Source: Bacteroidota bacterium
GTDB taxonomy: Bacteria; Bacteroidota; Ignavibacteria; Ignavibacteriales; Ignavibacteriaceae
NCBI GenBank assembly: GCA_021777835.1
Contig: JAJYDC010000014.1
Span: 18,710-82,709 of the forward strand
Length of the DNA stretch: 64,000 nt
Direction: 5' to 3'
The notes below the pieces were generated by a model that searched no databases, was not told where the DNA came from, and saw nothing but the letters and a program-made list of their open reading frames with translations. The translations under genes were made by a program, and so were the position numbers. Shown piece after piece: positions 57,614 through 64,000 of the stretch (its first letter is position 1; every line of letters begins with the position of its first letter).

Positions 57614-57635
57614 TAGAAACATTTCCGAAACGTTT
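57614..57635. promoter_or_regulatory. 22-bp palindromic site 2, upstream of the cas1-cas2 segment
   Basis: TAGAAACATTTCC-GAAACGTTT, the exact reverse complement of the site at 49184-49205. It lies between the NE0113-type CARF gene and a 35-residue membrane peptide gene that precedes cas1. Two identical sites in front of interference and adaptation genes suggest one regulator controls both. Confidence 0.6.
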
Positions 57636-57736
57636 CAATTCTATTCTATTAGCATACCACTATATATATTTGCTGCAGTTAAATTAGTGAAGTCATTATA
57701 AAAATTAATAACTCGGAATGATTTGAAAGGAGAAAT

Positions 57737-57844
57737 ATGTACTTCGGTATTTTGTTTGCAATTATAATTTTAGGAAATGCTATAAAAAAGCCATTGATAA
57801 AGTTTCTCAATAAACTGATTGAAGATTATGGAAATAAGAAGTAA
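57737..57844 (+). CDS. 35-residue single-pass membrane peptide upstream of cas1
   Basis: ATG 57737 is preceded by a strong SD (AAAGGAG, 57726-57732). The frame encodes MYFGILFAIIILGNAIKKPL and then a charged end (NKLIEDYGNKK). One hydrophobic helix at residues 2-14, then an amphipathic basic stretch. It stops 50 bases before cas1. No family is known to me. The strong SD argues for translation; function unknown. Confidence 0.5.
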   Translation: MYFGILFAIIILGNAIKKPLIKFLNKLIEDYGNKK

Positions 57845-57894
57845 AAATCGGTTTAGATTTTATTTATAGTACTTGGGAATAATTACTAGAGGAT

Positions 57895-58998
57895 ATGATG
57901 CAAAAGCAGTTATACATTTTTTCGGATTCAATAATTAGGCGCAAGGACAACACTCTGTTATGTGAAACTTTGGCAGATGAAACATTAGATGAAAATAATT
58001 GTGAAAATGTTTTATCGGATGATAAAGATAGTAGACTATGCAGGGAAGAATACTATCTTGATGAAGACGTAATAATGCCCACCGGGGATAAGAAGTACAT
58101 ACCAGTTGAAAACATAGAATCGATTTATTCCTTTGGTTCTATCCGTTTCAATACCCGGTTCCTATATTTCTTATCCCAGCACCGCATTCCGATTCACATA
58201 TTCAATTATAATGGAAGCTATGCAGGTTCCTTCGCACCTTCTGATAGGAATATCAATGGATCAATTTTATTGATGCAAGCCGAGCATTATAATAATTATT
58301 CAAAGAGGCTTTACATTGCCAAGCAAATAATAACCGGTGCTGCAAATAATACATTGGCTAACCTGAATTATTACAATAGTCGGGGAGCCGACCTATCTGA
58401 TGAGATAGATTATATTAATAAATTATTAAACGAATTTGATAATGTTGAATCAGTAAGTACCCTTATGGGATACGAAGGGCTAATTAAGAAAACATATTAT
58501 GAAACGTGGAAAAAGATATTTAAGCAACCCGTTAATTTTTCACAAAGAGTAAAACATCCTCCGAATAATTTAATAAATTCGCTCATATCTTATGGTAATG
58601 CAATTATATACTCAATATGTCTGGACCAAATATACCAAACAAGATTATATCCGGAAATTGGATTCATTCATGAACCTAATGAAGGTAAATTGTCTCTTGC
58701 TTATGATCTTTCGGAAATTTTCAAACTTCTTATTACAGACAGAGTAATTTTCAAGGTTATAAACAAATTAATGATTACAGAAGATGATTATGTTAGCAGA
58801 AATGGAAGCGGATGGATTAAAAAGAATGCAAAAAAAATATTTGTACAGGAGTTTGAAGAAAAACTGCATACTGTAATAAATATTCGGGAGACTGACCGAA
58901 ATATGAGCTACCGGCGTTTAATAAAGGAGGAATGCTATAAAATATTGAAGCACATAAAAGGCGAAGAAGAATACAAACCGTTTATTTCCCGCTGGTAA
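57895..58998 (+). CDS. cas1: Cas1 integrase with N-terminal acidic insertion
   Basis: 367 residues. Start LYIFSDSIIRRKDNTL and IPVENIESIYSFGSI are typical of the I-B/III-type Cas1. Catalytic residues are visible: Glu in LMGYEGL, His in GFIHEPNEG, and the DLSEIFK aspartate/glutamate. Between NTLLCET and DKKYIPVE there are about 38 extra acidic residues (about 26-63) where common Cas1 proteins have a few, making the chain longer than the usual 320-335. SD AGAGG before the double ATG. Inserts new spacers together with cas2. Confidence 0.94.
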   Translation: MMQKQLYIFSDSIIRRKDNTLLCETLADETLDENNCENVLSDDKDSRLCREEYYLDEDVIMPTGDKKYIPVENIESIYSFGSIRFNTRFLYFLSQHRIPIHIFNYNGSYAGSFAPSDRNINGSILLMQAEHYNNYSKRLYIAKQIITGAANNTLANLNYYNSRGADLSDEIDYINKLLNEFDNVESVSTLMGYEGLIKKTYYETWKKIFKQPVNFSQRVKHPPNNLINSLISYGNAIIYSICLDQIYQTRLYPEIGFIHEPNEGKLSLAYDLSEIFKLLITDRVIFKVINKLMITEDDYVSRNGSGWIKKNAKKIFVQEFEEKLHTVINIRETDRNMSYRRLIKEECYKILKHIKGEEEYKPFISRW

Positions 58999-59050
58999 AA
59001 ATAGTTTTTCATGACCGCACAGAAAATAATAAATAAATGAGCATCTAAAA

Positions 59051-59329
59051 ATGGCATATAGGATGTATTATATAATAACATACGATATTAGCTCACCAAA
59101 GAGGCTGCCAAAAATGTTGAAAACAATGAGGCGATACTTAAATTGGGTCCAAAATTCAGTATTTGAAGGGTTTCTTACGGAAAAACAAGCTTCGGAGCTT
59201 GAAGAAAGAATCAAAAGTATAATAAATAAAAGGGAAGATTCAATTATATTCTATATTTTGAGGAATGAAGAAGTCTTCAAACGAAATGTTTTAGGGATTG
59301 AAAAAAATGAAATCTCTAACATCATATAA
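59051..59329 (+). CDS. cas2: Cas2
   Basis: 92 residues. YYIITYDISSPKRLPKMLKTM gives the first strand and conserved Asp; WVQNSVFEG and IIFYILRNEE complete the ferredoxin-like fold. It forms the integration complex with Cas1. It ends directly before the CRISPR leader. An in-frame ATG four codons later (59063) is an alternative start. Confidence 0.94.
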   Translation: MAYRMYYIITYDISSPKRLPKMLKTMRRYLNWVQNSVFEGFLTEKQASELEERIKSIINKREDSIIFYILRNEEVFKRNVLGIEKNEISNII

Positions 59330-59433
59330 TAATTGTCGTCGCACCCCCAGTGTTTTTTCAAAATCAAGGGTCGACGACAATTGTAAATCCTGTATATTTT
59401 ATTGTTTATCTTGTAAAACTATTATATTTTTAA
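59330..59433 (+). promoter_or_regulatory. CRISPR leader with a 15-bp hairpin
   Basis: AATTGTCGTCG-C-ACCC (59331-59346) pairs with GGGTCGACGACAATT (59368-59382) with one bulged base. An A/T-rich stretch follows up to the first repeat. Similar GTCGTCGACCC-type inverted repeats are known just ahead of many type I and III arrays. The hairpin directly follows the cas2 stop and could end the cas transcript, guide integration, or both. Confidence 0.6.
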
Positions 59434-61107
59434 GAAGTAATCAGACTATAATAGAATTGAGACTATTTTGATTGTAAATAATACTTCCACCATCTTGCGA
59501 AGTAATCAGACTATAATAGAATTGAGACGATATTGTTGATGCTTGTATTCCTAAATTAGTAAGAAGTAATCAGACTATAATAGAATTGAGACTGAATATG
59601 ATCGTTGCTGGAAAAAATTTCTTAACAGAAGTAATCAGACTATAATAGAATTGAGACTTGTTTTGACTATTTTTATAGTTCATGTGATTGCGAAGTAATC
59701 AGACTATAATAGAATTGAGACTTAAAAGGAGTTATAGACATAATTTATGCTATATATCGAAGTAATCAGACTATAATAGAATTGAGACTATATGCAGAGA
59801 AAACCTGGACATTTGTGAACAAGAAGTAATCAGACTATAATAGAATTGAGACCTTAGTTCGTATTTAATAAGTCTTGCTGTATATTCGAAGTAATCAGAC
59901 TATAATAGAATTGAGACTGATTAGAGCCGTCTGTGTAGTACAAGTAACGAGAAGTAATCAGACTATAATAGAATTGAGACTTTTAGCTATTCCAAAAAAA
60001 TCTTGTTTATCGGATAGAAGTAATCAGACTATAATAGAATTGAGACTTGGTTTTGGTGTGAAGGGTTTTGTGGGCATTTTGTAGAAGTAATCAGACTATA
60101 ATAGAATTGAGACAACTTTGTTCGGTCTTTTCTCTTCTGATATTGTCGAAGTAATCAGACTATAATAGAATTGAGACTATTCAAAAATTGCAATCAAATT
60201 ATATAATGAGGAAGTAATCAGACTATAATAGAATTGAGACGTAGTACCCGTGCCTGCAAATGGGTCTAAAATAACTCGAAGTAATCAGACTATAATAGAA
60301 TTGAGACAAACATCATATGGCTATGTACAAACCCAATTTCGAAGTAATCAGACTATAATAGAATTGAGACTATTACCTTTTTTTTTAAACGGTCAACTTT
60401 TAATAGAAGTAATCAGACTATAATAGAATTGAGACTCAATAAGTTCGAACAACTTAGGGTCGTATTTCTCGAAGTAATCAGACTATAATAGAATTGAGAC
60501 TTAATGTGCACTAGCTATTATCGCCTCTATCTCTTGGAAGTAATCAGACTATAATAGAATTGAGACTATAATGCGCGGACTAATCAATACCGTATTCAAG
60601 GAAGTAATCAGACTATAATAGAATTGAGACTGCTCTCCTTAAGTTTTGTTTGTTGTTAATTACGGAAGTAATCAGACTATAATAGAATTGAGACTCTGAC
60701 ACAGACACCACGTATGAATTTTCAGATATGAAGTAATCAGACTATAATAGAATTGAGACAGATTCAGATTCAACATCGATTTTTCCTTTCGATTAGCCGA
60801 AGTAATCAGACTATAATAGAATTGAGACTGAATTATTGTTCATTTTATTTTCCTTTAAATGAAGAAGTAATCAGACTATAATAGAATTGAGACACCAACG
60901 ACGTAATTAACAAAATAACCCCATGCAGAAGTAATCAGACTATAATAGAATTGAGACTATTCCATCTCCTCTATCATGGCGCGACAGATCTCGAAGTAAT
61001 CAGACTATAATAGAATTGAGACTAAACTTAAGCGGAGTGCTTTCCTATCCTATCCCAGAAGTAATCAGACTATAATAGAATTGAGACAGAATGACGGCGC
61101 AATAGTA

Positions 61108-61123
61108 ATAATAGAATTGAGAC
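61108..61123 (+). repeat. truncated CRISPR repeat
   Basis: Only the last 16 bases of the repeat (ATAATAGAATTGAGAC) remain, following a 20-base remnant spacer (61088-61107). The next spacer (61124-61158) has normal length. This looks like a small deletion that removed the end of one spacer and the 5' half of a repeat. Confidence 0.85.
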
Positions 61124-62370
61124 CTTAGAGGCTTTGATATTTCACGATTTGCTGACAGGAAGTAATCAGACTATAATAGAATTGAGACTATTCTAATAAG
61201 ATGTTGTCTTCTATATCTTCACTAGAAGTAATCAGACTATAATAGAATTGAGACTATTATTATTCGCATTATATAGTAAAGCTCCTGGTGGAAGTAATCA
61301 GACTATAATAGAATTGAGACTATTGCTGCTCGTAAATCTTGTCTCGGCATCATTACCGGAAGTAATCAGACTATAATAGAATTGAGACTTAATTCACTAA
61401 TTAGTTATTATACAGGATATTGACAGAAGTAATCAGACTATAATAGAATTGAGACTTGAAGGCCAGATATTTTCTCACAGGTGTAAACGCCGAAGTAATC
61501 AGACTATAATAGAATTGAGACGTTAATACACCAGCATAAGTAACACTAAACGTATTGAAGTAATCAGACTATAATAGAATTGAGACTATTTCCTTTAGTC
61601 TACTTTCTAAATCATTTACTTTGAAGTAATCAGACTATAATAGAATTGAGACTCTTTGAAAGCAATTTGGCAACCTCTATTGGCGAGGAAGTAATCAGAC
61701 TATAATAGAATTGAGACTTCATATCCTAATTTAATTATTATTACTGAATTAGAAGTAATCAGACTATAATAGAATCGAGACCTTAAGGCGAATCTTCCTT
61801 CGTAGGCAATCCATTGAAGTAATCAGACTATAATAGAATTGAGACGATTCTAGAACATTTTATAGTAATTATAGCATACAGAAGTAATCAGACTATAATA
61901 GAATTGAGACTTGATAAGCATTTTTTACAGTAAAATTATTTTGCAGAAGTAATCAGACTATAATAGAATTGAGACTTTGATTCCTCTTTAATTAGTGTAT
62001 TTTTTTCTCTTGAAGTAATCAGACTATAATAGAATTGAGACTGGAATATTGATCTAAAACCGCTACCCGGTTTAGAAGTAATCAGACTATAATAGAATTG
62101 AGACCGAACATAACTCTCATTGTTTTTTAATTGATAAAAACCGAAGTAATCAGACTATAATAGAATTGAGACTTATTAGAGCCAGTAGTATTGGAGAAAA
62201 GTGCATACAGAAGTAATCAGACTATAATAGAATTGAGACTTGCTTATGTCAACATCACCTAACTGATGCTTAAACTCAGAAGTAATCAGACTATAATAGA
62301 ATTGAGACTCATCAGTTAGACTTTACCGCTTGTAAAACCCGAAGTAATCAGACTATAATAGAATTGAGAC

Positions 62371-62628
62371 GAAACTAGGTATACTCAACTCGAGTCTCTT
62401 AATCGAAGTAATCAGACTATAATAGAATTGAGACTTATTCTAGAGGATTTAATTATATCCATTTTTGGAGAAGTAATCAGACTATAATAGAATTGAGACG
62501 AAACTAGGTATACTCAACTCGAGTCTCTTAATCGAAGTAATCAGACTATAATAGAATTGAGACTTATTCTAGAGGATTTAATTATATCCATTTTTGGAGA
62601 AGTAATCAGACTATAATAGAATTGAGAC
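62371..62628 (+). repeat. tandem duplication of two spacer-repeat units
   Basis: The 129-base block 62371-62499 (two spacers and two repeats) is repeated directly as 62500-62628. The spacers at 62371 and 62500 are the same, as are those at 62435 and 62564. It is a recombination product between repeats, near the leader-distal end. Confidence 0.93.
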
Positions 62629-63017
62629 AATATAAAACCTTCATGTTTTTCGATAAGAATAAACAAGAAGTAATCAGACTATAATAGAATTGAGACCTTA
62701 TTTGAGCGACTAGTGCCCATTCAGCGTTAGGAAGTAATCAGACTATAATAGAATTGAGACGTCATGAATTCCGATCTCAAATAATCGAAATTACAGAAGT
62801 AATCAGACTATAATAGAATTGAGACTTGTTTGTTCTGCTAGTTCGCTTGCTTCTACCTGGAAGTAATCAGACTATAATAGTATTGAGACCTGGCTTTGCA
62901 AATAGATTAAGCGGCAAATTCGATGAGAAGTAATCAGACTATAATAGAATTGAGACGGATTACCAGGATTTGTATTAAACAATGATAGTTTAACATTTTA
63001 TAACGTAGGAGATAATA

Positions 63018-63332
63018 ATGAACAGTACGAAGAACAATGCCAAAAAATCGCAAAATGGGCAGACAGCAAGGGAATTACAGCAAAAAGTGAGCAAAATGCT
63101 GAACAACTATGGGATACAGGAAGTAAACCCGGAGAAGAAGGAGCACAGTCCGAAGGTAACGATAATTCCAACGACACCGGAACAGAGGGAATTTCTGGAC
63201 AAGAAGGAAAAGGAAGATCAGAAGAAGAAGCCAATAGGACTAAAACAAAGAATATTGAACCAATATCGAAAGAAGGGCTATTCCGAAAAGGACTTGAAGG
63301 AGATAGAGGAGGAACTAGATTATTACATATAG
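63018..63332 (+). CDS. small charged protein of unknown function between array and IS element
   Basis: 104 residues. The SD TAGGAG lies a few bases before the ATG. The chain is rich in Lys/Glu and predicted helical, with a C-terminal segment GLKQRILNQYRKKGYSEKDL. No family recognised and no membrane segment. The base composition (many AAG/GAA/ATA codons) differs from the cas genes. It may be a remnant of mobile DNA next to the IS256 element. A second long frame overlaps it, but has no start codon. Confidence 0.5.
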   Translation: MNSTKNNAKKSQNGQTARELQQKVSKMLNNYGIQEVNPEKKEHSPKVTIIPTTPEQREFLDKKEKEDQKKKPIGLKQRILNQYRKKGYSEKDLKEIEEELDYYI

Positions 63333-63367
63333 GAGATAAGGACGTAAAACCTTTTAATATTTATAAT

Positions 63368-64000
63368 GAGACTGTAAAATAATTTGTGTAAACGGCAATT
63401 AAGCATCATAAGAAAGGCTCTAGCCTTTCATCAAAAATAATAGAAAAATTAGAAAGAACAATTGCCCAATTTCTAATAGGCATAGTCCACTTTTTAGATA
63501 AATCTCTATATGCTAAATATAGCATTTTTTTAAGAGCATCATCATTAGGGAAAAGTGACCTTGCTTTTGTAACTTTCCTAAACTGTCGGGGAACAGATTC
63601 AACAGCATTTGTAGTATAAATAATAGTCCTTATTTCTTCCGGGTACTTGAAGAAAGTTGCTAAGTTATCCCAGTTTTGTCTCCAAGATTTTAGTGCCAGA
63701 GAATATTTACCAGCCCATCTGTCTTCAAGTTCTTTAAGATTACCTAAGGCCGCTTCCTCAGTAGGTGCGGAATAAACCGGTTTGAGTTGTTTCATAAATT
63801 CCTTCTGGTCTTTTGAAACAATGTATTTTAGAGTGTTACGTATTTGGTGTATTACACAGAGCTGGATTTCTGCCTTAGGGAAAACAGTATTTATTGCCTC
63901 CGGAAAACCTTTTAATCCATCAATACATGCAATAAGAATATCTTTAACCCCGCGATTCTTTAGCTCTGTTAAAACATTCAACCAGAAATTAGCTCCCTCT
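63368..64000 (-). mobile_element. IS256-family insertion sequence, partial
   Basis: The transposase 3' end and the probable terminal inverted repeat (GAGACTGTAAAATAATTTG starting at 63368) are inside the window; the other end is beyond 64000. The left tip matches the usual GAGACTGT-type end of IS256 elements. The target duplication cannot be seen because only one end is available. Confidence 0.75.
63406..64000 (-). CDS. IS256-family transposase, C-terminal part (5' end cut by window)
   Basis: 198 residues are visible. The frame continues past the TTG at 63981 to the window edge (EGANFWLNVLTELKNRG), so the true start is outside. The second catalytic Asp is in IACIDGLKGF; CVIHQIRNTLKYIV follows and the catalytic Glu is in TTNAVESV. 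The usual N-R-Q in ESLNRQ reads VPRQ here. The stop is 38 bases from the element tip, as in intact copies. Confidence 0.93.
   Translation of the reverse strand, partial: EGANFWLNVLTELKNRGVKDILIACIDGLKGFPEAINTVFPKAEIQLCVIHQIRNTLKYIVSKDQKEFMKQLKPVYSAPTEEAALGNLKELEDRWAGKYSLALKSWRQNWDNLATFFKYPEEIRTIIYTTNAVESVPRQFRKVTKARSLFPNDDALKKMLYLAYRDLSKKWTMPIRNWAIVLSNFSIIFDERLEPFL

Larger units (their letters stand above)
59434..62956 (+). CRISPR. CRISPR array, 54 full-length 30-bp repeats plus one truncated repeat
   Basis: I counted the repeats by hand. The 30-base repeat starts GAAGTAATCAG and ends AATAGAATTGAGAC; the first is 59434-59463, the last 62927-62956. Spacers are 32-39 bases, mostly 34-36. The 3' end GAATTGAGAC resembles the usual type III 8-base handle, giving transcription on the + strand away from cas2. 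Variant repeats occur toward the distal part (61752-61781, AATCGAGAC; 62860-62889, AGTATTGAGAC), as expected for the old end. Internal oddities (truncated repeat, duplicated block) are listed separately. Confidence 0.97.

Noticed and set aside
59875..60084. 69-residue open frame inside the CRISPR array
   Set aside because: It is only repeat-spacer sequence read in frame; the repeat itself is translated three times.
62957..63381. Long open frame in a different phase from the 104-residue gene, running to the IS tip
   Set aside because: It has no ATG/GTG/TTG start after the in-frame TGA in the last repeat and is low in complexity; the 63018 frame has SD and ATG.

Overview
The window looks like a low-GC chromosome segment from the Bacteroidota/Chlorobiota/Ignavibacteriota side of the tree, most likely an Ignavibacteriota-type organism. 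Three secreted proteins end in the type IX secretion sorting tail typical of that group (a YPNPFNP-type motif followed by a GIYFY segment and a terminal K-K-M-x-L-x-K). The other signs are an outer-membrane TonB-dependent receptor with an N-terminal carboxypeptidase-regulatory domain, NPLDxxNPNY-type lipoproteins and Shine-Dalgarno led genes. No rRNA or tRNA gene was seen, so the placement rests on protein features alone.

Region 1 (1-25868, + strand) is a chitin / N-acetylglucosamine locus. It holds a ROK repressor with three operator-like sites, a ROK kinase, a TonB receptor, a T9SS beta-helix-like protein, two GH18 chitinases, an AmpG-like importer, a GH94 chitobiose phosphorylase, a GH2 exo-glucosaminidase, a fucose-permease-like MFS transporter, a second ROK kinase, a GH20 hexosaminidase, a sodium:solute symporter, nagA and nagB. 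Together they cover secretion of chitinases, import, cleavage by both hydrolysis and phosphorolysis, phosphorylation, deacetylation and deamination to fructose-6-phosphate.

Region 2 (26340-32545, + strand) is a compact signalling operon: lipoprotein, GAF / sigma-54 activator, Ser/Thr kinase with PEGA-type repeats, Kelch protein with a T9SS tail, and a TPR membrane protein. Facing it (32654-36532, - strand) is a 1292-residue protein with a TPR front and three complete CbbX-type AAA+ modules.

Region 3 (36912-47591, - strand) is a molybdenum / sulfur region. A Tat-exported molybdopterin oxidoreductase, a four-cluster ferredoxin subunit, a membrane cytochrome b, two half-size YeeE/YedE transporters and a rhodanese-like protein form one overlapping operon. 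Beside it are the cofactor genes moaA, moaC, a MOSC protein, moeA and mobA. The oxidoreductase and the rhodanese-like protein share an unusual C-terminal AIKEGC ending.

Region 4 (48292-62956, + strand) is a full type III-A CRISPR-Cas locus: cas6, cas10/csm1, csm2, csm3, csm5, csm4; a signalling cassette (CARF-nuclease, small Csx20-like protein, three-helix membrane protein, NE0113-type CARF protein); then cas1, cas2, a leader with a long hairpin and an array of 54 full-length 30-bp repeats plus one truncated repeat. Two identical 22-bp palindromic sites in opposite orientation lie upstream of cas10 and of the cas1 segment. The window ends with a small unknown gene and an IS256-family element cut by the window edge.
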